NCBI GenBank assembly: GCA_030789695.1
Contig: CM061141.1
Span: forward strand, 320,418,452 to 320,482,451
DNA length: 64,000 nucleotides
Direction of reading: 5' to 3'
Source of the DNA: Scilla litardierei
Taxonomy: Eukaryota; Streptophyta; Magnoliopsida; Asparagales; Asparagaceae
Part shown: positions 20,971-32,483 of the stretch, piece after piece
How the letters are laid out: every line of letters starts with the position of its first letter
How positions within the stretch are numbered: the stretch's first letter is position 1
The notes under the pieces: model-generated
What the model saw: only the letters and a program-made list of their open reading frames with translations
Databases searched by the model: none
What the model was told of the DNA's origin: nothing
Made by a program: the position numbers and the translations under genes

Positions 20971-22120
20971 CTAGGCATGCATTATATATATGCTCCAGTC
21001 TGAGAGGTGTGCCGAGATGTAATATATCACATATTAGAGTGGCTTTGGGTAAACGAGGTTATATGTAAAATTATCAATATAATAGTATAAATAAGATATC
21101 TAAGTGAGAAAGGAGATAAACTAACTCCATTAAGCTATCTCTGATTTTCTAGCAGTGATTCCGCTCATGTTCTCCACAGACTGTCCTTATCTAAATACAA
21201 ATACAAGGCAAATCCATTTTAAGGTTGAGCGAGTGTGTTAAGACTAACAGCCTTACATTGGATAAAATGGAAAAGTGATATGCATAACTTAGTAGTTGGG
21301 CATCTACCCATAAACTTTAGCTCTTGGGTTAGAGTATCCTAATTAAGATTATGTCATCACCAATTTGACTCACTATGGGCTCTCCAGATTATGTTATTAT
21401 TCAATTCTAACATAAGCCATAAAAACTACCTTGTTATAATAATTGTTATCGTGTATTGCTATTCTGCTACAATATAATAATTTTTGTTATGTTGCTACCT
21501 GCTATAGTACTACTTAACAAACTTTTGAGGGAGAATGTTAAGAATTATAGTTCCATTTTGGAAAAATGACGAGAAACATAAATTAGTAATTTGGTCTTCA
21601 CCCATTAGGCTTATGTTATTTCTGCTAGATAAGGTTTCACCAATTAATTTGTAGCTTCATTAACATACTGGTACTCATGTTCATACTCTAAATCTCCGAA
21701 GGTGTCAAAACCAATAAAAATTTATCTTGCAATAGTAACCGTTGGTGTGTACTACTATTATATTGCTATTGTGTATTGATATTCCTGGTTAAGAACTATT
21801 TTACAAACTCAAAGGTGAATCAATCTCGAGTTTGATGAAGAGTATTAAGAATAATAGTCTCACATTTGATAAAATCAAAAATATATGACAGTCAAAAATT
21901 AGTAATGGTTAGGCATCTATATATGAGGTTAATCTTTTGCGCTTGCTCAGATTATAACTCGGTTTGTGTTCTCACCAATTTGACTTCTTGTGACCCGATG
22001 CTATTAGTATCCAATTGTAACATCATCCTTGAAAGAAAATTAGGTCGTGCTATTTTATAACAAATTCTTGTTGTTGGGTAGCCTTGATTGCATGATGGTG
22101 GATTCCCAAATCTCCTGCAT
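20971..22120 (+). repeat. LTR-like region with three tandem ~300-base units
   Basis: Three diverged units start at 21236, 21536 and 21843 with TGTTAAGA-x-x-A-x-x-AG, followed by CA-x-x-TTGGATAAAA-like sequence and a CACCAATTTGACT-like word. The second is preceded by a clear polypurine tract (TTTTGAGGGAGAA); the others have degraded versions. Each unit therefore looks like LTR start plus PPT, repeated head to tail. An earlier possible LTR start (TGTGCCGAGATG) is at 21009. No genes are present. Confidence 0.55.
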
Positions 22121-22840
22121 CTCTAACATTTCATGTGGTAACCATGTTCAAAACTTTGCCCAATAATATGATCGCAATATTAGTTGGCATACATTCCTAC
22201 AAAATCACTAGAAAGGTCTGGTTCAGAATACATTTGTGACAGGATATAACAGAAACAAATGTGTACAACAGAAACCATGTTCTCGTTCTTGACTTCTTTT
22301 TCTCCCTCTTCGCTACGTTTCTGAAATCTTCAGTACATTTAGGATCACATTACAAACTTTGGGATTTGTAAGAAGTTTTCCAACATGTATCTATCATGTC
22401 TGAGAGTATCCCTGTATCATAAACAAATTCCACTTGAGTTTATTTCCTTGATGAAAGTATATGTGCAGTGTTTTTTAAAAATATTTTATTATACATGTGG
22501 TCCAATACTGAATAGTGCATAGTCGGGTTATGCGCTAATTATGCATGATTATGAAAAAAATAAAAAACTAATATAAATAAATAAATACATAAATTATACA
22601 TAAATGCATATATGAATACAATAAACATTAAATTATAAAAAGAATTAGGAAACGATATTACAAACTCTCTAAAGCATTAATAAATGTATCATGTGCATAT
22701 AAAAATATTAAACAATATATGATATTGTACTGATGGCATAAAAGAAATAATCAAAACTCAAAGACAACATTAAATTTTAAACATAATAAAGTATCATTAA
22801 TAACTAAATCACAAATCAATATAATTTAAGGGAATCATGT
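22121..22840. other. AT-rich intron sequence, nothing recognised
   Basis: Very AT-rich (notably 22490-22800), with no open domain, terminal repeat or target duplication that I can see. Confidence 0.4.
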
Positions 22841-22958
22841 AGATCAGGTGGCACTTGATCTAAGATGAAGTGCAAGACACAAAAAAGAGGGCATCATTGA
22901 AAGCACAAGCCCATCTGGAGCTTGTACTTTCAACTTTATGTGTCTTGACACCTGATCT
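22841..22958. other. Imperfect long hairpin (118 bases)
   Basis: Three nested complementary blocks: AGATCAGGTG with CACCTGATCT, CAAGACACA with TGTGTCTTG, and GAAAGCACAAGC with GCTTGTACTTTC around a short loop. The left arm has two extra bulges (22 and about 17 bases). It could be a MITE remnant or part of a copia LTR. Nothing shows that it is a miRNA gene. Confidence 0.5.
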
Positions 22959-22989
22959 ATTAGATCCGTTGCCACCTTTTCTACATAAT

Positions 22990-23200
22990 TCTCATAAACT
23001 AATAACCAATTAGCTAGTTTCCTAAAGTGTGTTAGTTGTCAATTAGCTAGTTTCCTAAGTGTGTGTATTAGTTGTCAATTAGCTATTTTCCTAATTGTGT
23101 ATAATTTCCTAAGATAGATCCTTAATTTTGTATATAAATGTACCTTTCTTTTCAATGAAATGAATAAGAAAGAATTCTCTATTTTCCATCTCAATTAACA
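22990..23200 (+). repeat. 5' LTR (3' part) of the second copia element
   Basis: Ends CAATTAACA directly before the PBS at 23201. It holds three imperfect tandem copies of about 36-40 bases (TTAGTTGTCAATTAGCTA-type) and an AT-rich TATATAAATG. The left border is not certain; a TGTTAG candidate lies at 23030. Confidence 0.55.
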
Positions 23201-23448
23201 TGGTATCAGACCCATAGAAATTCGAAATTAGGGTTCGAGTACTTTAAGGTTCTTTTCGGCACACTGCCTAGCCGTCGATATGCCAGTCGCCGATCTGCCC
23301 AGTCGCCGACTTGTCAGCCGCTTGGTTTGGTTGTCTTATTTGTTTCAATCCTCTTTCTATTATTTGACTTCTTTTGGGACAAAGTTTGGATTTTGTGTGT
23401 TATCTATTCCTTTTTTTCCTACACTATTTTTCTGTGTTTCAAGGACTT

Positions 23449-24350
23449 ATGGTTGAGAATAAGTCTTATATTGTGACGGATGTGGTGCCTGTGATATCTA
23501 AAATCACGGACCATAAGCTTAATGGTTCGAACTATTTGGACTGGAGTTAAACCGTTCGCCTTTATATATGGAGTATTGATAAAGATAACATTTGGCTGAT
23601 GATCCCCCTAAAGATGATTCGAAGCAGACATGGATTAGAGAGGATGCTTGCTTGTTCCTTCAGATTCGGAATTCTATTGATAGTGAGGTAATTGGCTTGA
23701 TAAATCATGGTGAATTTGTTAAAGAACTGATGGATTATTTGGAATTTTTGTACGCGTGCAAGGAAATCTCTCCCGCATGTATGAGGTTTGCAAAGCCTTT
23801 TACCATGTGGAAAAACTAGATCAGCCCCTAAGCGTTCAAGAAGGCGTATAAGGAGCTTAATATGTTACTGCCGTTTAACCCTAATGTGAAGGTTCAACAA
23901 CACCAACGGAAGCAGATGGCTATCATGAGCTTCCTCGCTGGCATATCTCCTGACTTTGAGTCTGCTAAGTCATAAATTCTCTCGGGTTCTGAGGTTTCCT
24001 CTTTACAAGATGTCTTTAGTCGTGTTCTTCGTACAGAAAGTACCACATCTGTTCTGCTTAGCGATGCTCTGGTAAGTCGCAATACTAATTATGCGCCTGG
24101 GAGATCTACTGGTCACAATGACAATAGAGGAGGTGGCTCACAGAGCTTTGAAACTCGAACATCGGAGTCTGGTGGCGTTGTGTGCAACTACTATCGTAAG
24201 CCAGACCATATGAAGTTTGAGTGTAGAAAGCTTCAGTACAAAAATCAGCAAAAACAATTGGCACATGTTGCGTCCATTAACGATGCCTCTGATAAATTAG
24301 TCATTGTATCTGCCAATGAATTTGTCAAGTTCTCACAATATCAGGAATCA
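23449..24350 (+). pseudogene. copia gag
   Basis: The start is taken at ATG 23449, after the PBS. The frame encodes the LNGSNYLDWS motif but hits a stop right after it (tryptophan-serine then TAA). It then continues in another frame with FLQIRNSIDSEVIGL, FVKELMDYLEFLY, LNMLLPFNPNVKV and LQDVFSRVLRTEST. The zinc knuckle near 24183-24225 reads CNYYRKPDHMKFEC, where the second cysteine has become tyrosine, so it could not bind zinc normally. Several frame changes make it a pseudogene. Confidence 0.85.
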
Positions 24351-24920
24351 CTCAAGTCGTCATCTTCTTCTGTCACTGATATTGCTGATTCAGGTAAACC
24401 CAACACGTGCCTTCTTTCCTCATCCTCCAAATGGGTCATTGATTCTGGTGCCACAGATCATATGACATGTAAATCTAGTCTCTTTTCTACTTTTCAGTCC
24501 AATACTTCCTCTCTTACCGTTATTTTAGCTAATGGGTCTCCATCTTGTGTTTGTATGTCTGGCACTATCAATCTTACACCTTTGCTTCATCTATCATATG
24601 TCTTGCATTTAACCTAATTTATCTTTTAATTTGCTCTCTGCCAGTCAACTCACTCGTAATCTTAACTGTTATATCTCATTTTTTCCGGATCATTGTTTAT
24701 TTCAGGATCTTATGACGAAGCAGATTATTGGTACGAAGCAGATTATTGGTAAAGAACACGAGTCAGAAGGCCTCTACATCCTTGACACAGAGCTCCAAAA
24801 TTCTATTGCTTGCTCAAGTGTCATTTCTCCTTTCGATACTCATTGTTAGTTGGGTCATCTATCTCTCCCTTTGCTCAAGAAGCTTTGTCCACATATAGCA
24901 CGATGTCTTCTTTAAATTGT
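24351..24920 (+). pseudogene. copia protease and pre-integrase domain
   Basis: The aspartic protease site WVIDSGATDHMT (about 24430-24465) is intact in sequence. It is followed by ILANGS, LSYVLHL, then after a stop SASQLTRNLNCYISFFP and the integrase zinc-finger region GLYILDTELQ and CHLGHLS-like residues up to the hAT insertion. A nearly perfect 15-base duplication (ACGAAGCAGATTATT) occurs at 24716-24745. Confidence 0.8.
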
Positions 24921-24928
24921 GTCGTGCC

Positions 24929-26246
24929 CAGTGTAGTCAAGGCGCAAGGCGCAAGGCAAGGCGCACAGGTCCTTTGGAGCCTGAGGCGCAAGGCGCACTT
25001 AAGGCGCGGGCTTTTTTGAAAAGGCGCACAGTATATAAAAATTGGATATATAACCCCGAAGAGGTATGATATTTCAGAAATAAATTTGCATAGGAACTAG
25101 AATTAATCATGATTAAAACATCAAAATATAACATCACATATATTTTATATTGATGAAATCAATGAAATGAAGACTTATATTGATTGTTCATAACAAATGA
25201 TGGTCTCTAATGGTGACTCACTGCATTTGTATCCTAGCTTTTCATGATGGCAAAAGATCAAAGGAAAGAAGTGGACACATGCCAATTTTGGTGCAGTCAA
25301 GTCACTTGTATTTTCATGAAAGATTGAAGCATATAAATTTACCCTATGTATTTGACTGTATTCATATGTATAGCTCAGTTGGCAATCATTTTATTTGTTG
25401 AGCCTCCGGTGTGTGGCGATAATCAAGATAAAGCAACCCTGAACATTCAGGCATATGTGTCGATATATATGTATACAGAGGGAATTGCCATGTTCCGGAA
25501 TCAGTATAAACATTAACAGAGTTGCTTCGATATTAATAGCTATGCTATTGTAGCATCCGCTTGGCCTACTTCCTAAGGAAATCGTATTCGCATGTCTGTG
25601 TTCTTGTCCATGCTTTTAGCATACATATATATATGTATGTGCTATGTATATATGACAAACTTGGGTCCTTGGGGAAGGATTTTGAAGCAAATCTGTACTA
25701 TTAAAATTAATAATATGAAACTAAATTAATGATCCACTTTATTTAAACTGAAACATTTCATTTAGTGTGACTACAAACAAAAAAAGCCTTCAGTTAGCAT
25801 AAAAACGACTGCTTAATTAGTAAACTGTTAGATTTATAGTCTATTGTTTTACCGCCAACAAAAAATGGTGTAAGAATTGTAGTATTTTAAGTCATGATCA
25901 ATACGATGATTACACACAAGGTGCTCTGTCAAGCTCATCTCAGTATTTACTATTTACACATGTAGATTTGAAAATGAGGATATAAACATCTACACCAGAC
26001 ATGCAAGCCATTTTACCTACTGGAAGTAGTAACTTAAAATTAGTGTGCATCTATGTCCTCAGAACCTAAGAATAATCAAGAAACATACAAACACAGGCAA
26101 AAAATATACATGCAAGATCATGCTTAGAACCTGATTATTGAAAATAACAAGGGAAAAAAAGAACGAAACAGAACGAAAAAAAAGAACGAAAAAAAACGAA
26201 AAAAAATACAGAACGAATAAAAAAACCAGAACTCACCTTCAGCCCG

Positions 26247-26302
<56 letters not shown>

Positions 26303-26338
26303 GGAGAAAAAACAAGAACTCACCTGTTGCCTTGCACG

Positions 26339-26398
<60 letters not shown>

Positions 26399-26795
26399 GG
26401 CGAGAGAGAGAGACGGCGGGAGAGATAGCTAGGGCGCAGCTGCTTCTGTTCGTCGATTGGGAATTTTGTTCGTCGATTGGGAATTTTGGGCGGAACTTTG
26501 GGTGGCTGGTTGGTGGTCTAGGGTTGAAATGTTTAAGGTTGTGGGCTTATGCAATAAATTAGAGAAGAAATAGGCTCAAAATTTGTGGGCTTTTGGTTTG
26601 TGGGCCCAAAAAATTAGAAGATGAAAAAAAGACATAAAAATGAGAAAGCGCGCGCCTTGGGTCGCCTCGCCTTGGGTCCAAGGCGCGCGCCTTGACTCGC
26701 CTTGGCTCGCCTGCAAACATACATGTAGCCTGGCCTTAGGCGAGGCGCGATAGGTGCGCCTCAGGCGTGCGCCTTGGTGCGCCTTAACTACACTG
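24929..26795. mobile_element. Non-autonomous hAT element rich in GGCGCA repeats
   Basis: Termini are CAGTGTAGTCAAGGCGCA and, inverted, CAGTGTAGTTAAGGCGCA. An exact 8-bp duplication GTCGTGCC flanks it (24921-24928 and 26796-26803). Subterminal zones are packed with AAGGCGCA / GCGCGCCTTG words. The 1,867-base interior is AT-rich and non-coding, with two (AG)n microsatellites near the right end. No transposase is present. It interrupts the copia integrase. Confidence 0.9.
26250..26425. repeat. Two (AG)n microsatellites
   Basis: Pure AG runs lie at about 26250-26300 and 26340-26398, separated by a repeated spacer ending in GACGG. The arginine/glutamate-only frames across them are artefacts. Confidence 0.95.
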
Positions 26796-26803
26796 GTCGT
26801 GCC

Positions 26804-27940
26804 AGTTTGCAAAACATCACCGTCTTAATTCAAGTCCTAGAGTCAAAAAATGTGCTACTGTTCCTTTTGAATTATCGCTCTGATGTTTTGGGGTGCTTGT
26901 CCTATTTTGTCTAAACCTGGATTTAGGTATTTTGTTACTGTTGTGGATGATTATTCTCGTGTAACTTGGTTATTTTTCATCAAAAGTCGTTCTGAGTTAT
27001 TTTCTCAGTTTTGTGCATTTTGTGCTGCGATTAAAACTCAATTTAATGTTTCTATCCGTACTTTGCGAAGTGATAATGTCAAAGAATATATGTCCACTTT
27101 ATTCCAATCTTATATGGGCCAGCATGGCATGCTTCATGAAACCTCTTGTGTTGATATTTCATCCCAAAACGGTGTTGCAGAATGTAAAAACAGTCATCTT
27201 CTTGAAACTATAAGAGCCCTTTTATTTCAAATGAATGTTCCTAAACCTTTTGGGCCGATGCAGTTTATACCGCCTGTTTTCTCATTAAACGCATGCCATC
27301 CTCTGTTCTTCATGGTGAGATCCTTTACAAAATCCTTTTTTCCAATAAGTCGTCACGTCATTTCCTGTTGACCTAAGGATATTTGGTAGCACTTGTTTTG
27401 TTCATGATGTTTGTCCGCATATCACTACATTAGATTCCAAGTCTTTGAAGTGTGTCTTCCTGGGTTATTCTTGTCTTTAGAAAGGTTATATGTGTTATTG
27501 GTCCAGTCTTAACAAATATCTTGTCTCCATTGATGTTACCTTCATGGAAGACACTCCTCATTTTCCATCTCCTCATTTTCCATCTTCACCTATTCAGACT
27601 CGTCAGGAAGAGGATGATGATTTGTTGGTCTATTCTACCACAACATCCGCACCTGTCTTAGAACTAGATCATAGCAAGCCTCCTATTATTCAAGTCTACT
27701 CCAGGCATCCACCTCTTGATTCATGTCCTGCACCAACTCCTTCCTTATCAGATCCAGTCCCGAGCGATGATCTTCCTATTGCGTTACACAAAGGTAAACA
27801 CCAGTGTACTTATTCTATTTCTTCTTTTGTTTCTTATAACCGCTTGTCATCTTCCTCTTGTTCTTTAATTGCTTCTCTGGACTCTATCTCTATTCCTAAA
27901 ACCGTTCGTGATGCCATATCGCATCCTGGTTAGCATGATG
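26804..27940 (+). pseudogene. copia integrase core and C-terminal region
   Basis: The core frame 26883-27371 shows VTVVDDYSRVTWLFFIKSRSE (first catalytic aspartate), TLRSDNVKEY (second aspartate) and SQNGVAECKNSHLLET, where the usual N-G-V-A-E-R-K is changed to E-C-K with the catalytic glutamate kept. Later pieces include CFVHD, LDSKSLKCVFLGYS and the proline/serine-rich spacer before the reverse transcriptase (27490-27933). Frameshifts near 27310 and a stop near 27478 break it. Confidence 0.85.
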
Positions 27941-29014
27941 CAATGCTAGTGGTGATGCATGCTTTAGATGACAATGGCACTTGTGACTTGGTCGATTTAC
28001 TTTTAGGAAAACGGGCTATATGATGCAAATTGGTATTCGCAGTTAAGGTCAATCCGGATGGGTCAGTTGCCAGATTGAAAGACTGTCTTGTCGCTAAAGG
28101 CTACGCTCAGACCCATGGAGACCCATGGAGTGGACTATTCTGACACGTTTTCTCCTGTTGCAAAATTGACATTTGTTCGATTGTTTATTTCAATGGCCGC
28201 TACTCATAATTGGCCTTTACGTCAACCTGATATCAAGAATGCTTTTTTCCAGCTGATCTTCAGGAGGAGGTGTATATGTAGCAACCTCCTGGTTTTGTTG
28301 CACAGGGGAGTCAGGGGCATTTGTCGTCTTCGAAAATCTGTGTATGGTTTGAAACAGAGTCCACATGCTTGGTTTGGAAAATTTAGTTAGGCTATTGAAA
28401 AATTTGGTATGATGAAAAGTAAGTCTGACCATTCTGTGTTCTACAAGCAATCGGGAGCTGGTATCATTCTGTTAGTTGTGTATATGGATGACATTGTTAT
28501 CACTGGGACTGATACTACGGGAATATCATCTATTAAGTCTTTCGTTCATAATCAGTTTCACACGGACTTTGGGTTGCTAAAGTATTTCTTGTGGGTTGAA
28601 GTTACAAGGAGTAGAAAAGGTATATTTCTATCTCAGAGAAAATATGTCTCGACTTATTAACTGAGACATGAAAATTGGGAGCAAAGCCTTATAGTGCTCT
28701 AATGACTCCGAACGTGCATCTCACAGGAGATCTGGAACTAATTGAAGATCTTGAGAGATATAGAAGATTAGTTGGAAAGTTGAATTACCTTACCGTGACT
28801 CGTCCAGATATTGCATATTCGGTTAGTATTGTCAGATAGTTTGTCATTCCCAACAGTTCATCATTGGACAATGTTAGAGAAAAATTTGTGTTACTTGAAA
28901 GGAACACCAGGATGGGGTATCGTGTATGCAAATCATGGGCACACTCATATTGAATGCTTTTTCAGATGCAGATTGGGCAGGTTCCAAAATGCAAATCATG
29001 GGCACACTCGAAAC
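27941..29014 (+). pseudogene. copia reverse transcriptase and RNase H (partial)
   Basis: Motifs in order: VKVNPDGSVARLKD, LVAKGYAQTHG, YSDTFSPVAKLTFVRLFIS, DIKNAFF, VYGLKQSPHAWFGKF, and the catalytic VVYMDDIVITG box (28409-28660 frame). RNase H begins RPDIAYSVSIVR near 28803 and fades by 29014. A 10-base tandem duplication (ACCCATGGAG twice, about 28111-28130) shifts the frame directly after the AQTHG motif. Without a 3' end or LTR the copy is dead. Confidence 0.85.
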
Positions 29015-29019
29015 AGAAA

Positions 29020-30300
29020 TCCTTGAAACCAGCACTGTCGAATTACGTCCCATTGTCTATTACAATGGATAGAGGGATGCCAAATCAACATACGATTGAT
29101 TTCCACACGAAGCTTCTGACTTCCTTCCAATTGATGCGGACCAGAGGCTTTGCTTCGATCCACTTGGTGAAATAGTCGATTGCTACGATCAGAAATTTCC
29201 GTTGTCCATTCGATGGCGCAAATGGACCGAGGATATCTAATCCCCACGTTGCAAAGGGAACGTGACTAATGATGGGGATTAGTTCCATCGGAGGAGCCGA
29301 GATATGCTTCGTGAACTTCTGGCAAGTTAGGCATTTTCGGACATACTCGATCACCTCCTTGAACATGGATGGCCAGAAGTAACCTTGCCTCAAGGCTTTC
29401 AAGGCAAAAGCGTTTCATCCACAATGATTTCCGTAGTCTCCTTCGTGGATTTCCTGAATCACATAGAGTGCTTCCTGCGGAGTCAAGCATTTGAGGTAAG
29501 GAAATGCATCGTACCTAGTCCTTCGTCGCTTGTACAACGAACCATCAAGCAGGACAAACTGGTAGGCTACTCACTCTAGCTTTCGTGCCTCCGCAAGGTC
29601 GGTTGGTTTTTCCCAGTATTGAGATATGTAATAATGGGGACCATCTAAGTGACTCCTTAGTCGAAGTTTAGCAATTCCTCTTCGTGTACACTTGGGTGTT
29701 GAAGATGCTCTACGTATACTGTTCGACCTAGTCCTGCTGGTTTGGACGAGGCGAGCTTTGACAGTCCCTCAGCTCGGTGGTTCCTTGATTGTGGTACGTG
29801 ATGGATCTCCACCCGCCTGAATTTGGTCAGCTCAGCTTTGGCAATCTGCATGTAGTTCTGCATTGTTTCTTTTCGAGTTTCGTAACCTCAATTCAGCTGG
29901 TGGACTATCAAGTTGGAGTCGCTGTGGAGGTGGACGACCATCGCCCCTAGCGCTCAAGCCAACCTGAGCTCATTGATGGCAGTTTCATATTCCGCCACAT
30001 TGACCTTCGTCCACAGTGTATTCGAGCATATTGTCCTTTGGCGTTTGGACAATTGTACCCGCTCCGCTTCCAGTTCGAGTCATCGTGCCATCAACTTGCA
30101 TGATTCATGTCTCTTTTCCTTCATGGATGACTGTTGAAGAGTCGATACCTGTCGAAGGTGGAATATTGAGCTGTAAATTAGCAGTATGTAACTCTTTTGG
30201 TAGGTCGTCGTCATAAGTGAGTTCGAAAATGAAATCAGCTAAGGCTTGTCTCTTGATTGCAGTCATTGGCTTGTACTGGATATTGAACTCACACAACTCG
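29020..30300 (-). pseudogene. Tat-like integrase and RNase H
   Basis: The integrase core contains WGLDILGPF (first catalytic aspartate), VAIDYFTKWIEAKPL and, after a stop, FGIP with a DNGT box (second aspartate) near 29060-29090. The zinc-finger region with LRQGYFWPSM and C-x-x-CQ lies at about 29290-29400, and an RRTRYDAFPYLKCLT-like linker near 29500. RNase H pieces include VEIHHVPQSRNHRAEGLSKLA (29657-29863 frame) and, further upstream, FNIQYKPMTAIKRQALADFI. The catalytic glutamate region is lost with the truncation. Confidence 0.85.
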
Positions 30301-32483
30301 ACCCCCCACTTAGTCATCCTTCTCGATCAATCAAGTCTCTTTAGAGTTTGCTCCAAAGGGGTGTCAGTGAGGACTGGAATGGTTGCGCCTGGAAGTAGGG
30401 TCGTAGCCTCCTCGCAGACTGGACCAGAGCGAATGCCAACTTTTCTATCCTGGAATAGTTAATTTCGGCACTTCGGAGGACCTTTCCGACATAGTAGATA
30501 GGTCATTGCACTCCCGAGTCCTCATTGACGAGAGCCGAGCTTACAGCTTCCTTAGTAGCAACTAGATAGATGATGAGTTGATTATGTTTATTCGGCTTAG
30601 TCAAGAGTGGTGGGCTGCGAAAATACTCTTTCAGCTTAGAGAAAGCTTTCTTGCAATCCGCATCCCACTCGATGATCTTCTTGTCTTTTGCAGTGGACGC
30701 TATCGCCTTCCTCAATACTTTGAAGAAAGGTAGCGACCTCTCAGCCGATTTGGAAATGAATCAACCTAGAGCCGCAATTCTGCCATTAAGTCTCTGAAGC
30801 TCTCTGATGGTGGATGACTCCTTCATTGCTACGACCGTCGCGATTTTGTCAGGGTTAGCATCGATACCTAGACTCGTTAACATGAATTCGAGGAACTTCC
30901 CAGAACGAACCCCGAATGTACATTTTGCGGGGTTCAACCAAAGATTATAGTGACGAATCTGCGCGAGGTCTCTAGGAGATCTGCGATGTGATCCGTCGGT
31001 TTCTTTGACTTGACCAACATATCATTAACATAGACCTCCAATTTTCGCCCAATATGAGCTTTGAAGACATTGTTCATCATGTGTTGGTACGTCACTTCTG
31101 CATTCTTTAGACCAAATGACATCTTTTTATAACAAAAAAAATACCTCGATCTGTGATGAAGAAAGTCTTTTCGTTGTCCTCGGATGCCATTTGGATTTGG
31201 TTGTAGCCTGAGAAAGCATCCATGAAGCTTAAGAGTTCATAGCCCAAGGCACTGTCGACAAGATTGTCGATTCGAGGCAAGGGGTAGCTGTCCTTTGAAC
31301 AGGCTTTGTGGAGGTCGATAAAGTTGACACACATTCTCCATTTGCCGTTCACCTTCTTCACCATCACGACATTTGAGAGCCACTCGGGATATTGGACTTC
31401 CCAAATGAATCCTGCTGATATAAGTCGATCTACTTCCTCGATGTCAGCTTTCATCTTTTCGCCTCACATGTTCCTCTTCTTCTGCTTCATGGGCTTGTAA
31501 ATCAAGTCGACCTCCAGCTTGTGGGATATTACCAAAGGGTTGATGCCTAGCATATCCTCTGGAGAGCAGGCGAAGACATCTGCATTCTCTCTTAGGAGTG
31601 TAATTAACTATTCCCTCAGGTCGAAAGGGAGCATCGACCCAATGGAAACTGTCTTTTCTTCTCCTTCGAGGATTTGGATGTTCTCCATTTCTTTGACCAC
31701 TGTGGGTCGTCGCTACTCATGTTTACCCTCGTTACTGATATCATCTGGGTCTGTTTTCTCCACCCTTCTTAAGGCGGTGGATAGAAGGTAACATGATCGA
31801 GCCTGCTTCTGATTCCCTTCGTCTTTCCAACTCCCTCGGGAGTCTGGAATTTGATCATCCGGTGGAACGTCGATACCATCGCCTCTACTGCATTAAGCAG
31901 CGGTCTGCCAATGATTCCGTTATGCCGAGTTGATCTTCACCACGATAAAGTTGGTCAAATGGGTGGCCTGTCGTGGATGCGTTCCAAGGGTCACCGACAG
32001 TGTGATGATGCCAGCCACCGGTGCGGAATGTCCGGTGAAGCCTACGAACGGTCCTAGACATTCTCTCAACTCCGACGAAACCAGACTCATCTTTTCCAAT
32101 GTGGTGAAGAAAAAAGGACATCACACGAACTCCCTGTGTCGAGTAATCTCTTCACCGCCACCACATTAATAGTGGCACTGCTGACAACGGAATCGTCATG
32201 TGGTAGCTCCACACCCTCCAAATCTTCATCTGAGAAAGATATTGGGGGCGTAGAATCTCTTGGACGTTTCTTTCCCTCCGAGATGGTCATCAACCTCCCA
32301 GCGTAAGAACTTTGAAGGGAGGTTGAAAACTCCGAGTGTGGCGGTCCTCCCATTATCATGTCAAGGATATTGATGCCGGAAGATGTCACAGTATTCTCAT
32401 CAAGTGTTGTTGGGCAAGTCGACATGGTCAAAGTAGTTGGATGACTGGAATGTCGACTCAGTTTTTCCGCAGTCGGCGCCAAC
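30301..32483 (-). pseudogene. Tat-like gag end, protease and reverse transcriptase
   Basis: The protease region at 32087-32482 has HDDSVVSSATINVVAVKRLL then DTGSSCDVLF (active DTG kept). Reverse transcriptase at 31107-31454: EEVDRLISAGFI, NGKWRMCVNFIDLHKACSKD, YPLPRIDNLVD and FMDAFSGYNQI. The active-site box in the 30934-31122 frame reads YVNDMLVKS, with the first catalytic aspartate of YVDD changed to asparagine, which by itself would inactivate the enzyme. The RNase H start lies near 30500-30715. Confidence 0.85.
32467..32482 (-). other. Primer-binding site of the Tat-like element
   Basis: Minus strand TTGGCGCCGACTGCGG directly inside the LTR border (LTR ends GGCTTTAACA). TGGCGCC-type sites, complementary to a tRNA ending GGCGCCA, are common in Tat and Athila elements. 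The exact tRNA is not determined. Confidence 0.65.

Larger units (their letters stand above)
23030..29014 (+). mobile_element. Second Ty1/copia element, decayed, 3' end lost
   Basis: The LTR end and PBS (TGGTATCAGA, 23201-23210) are followed by gag, protease, integrase, reverse transcriptase and RNase H in copia order on the plus strand. A hAT element splits the integrase (24929-26795). Similarity stops inside RNase H near 28980-29014, where a minus-strand Tat element begins, so the 3' LTR is absent. Multiple stops and frameshifts are present. Confidence 0.85.
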
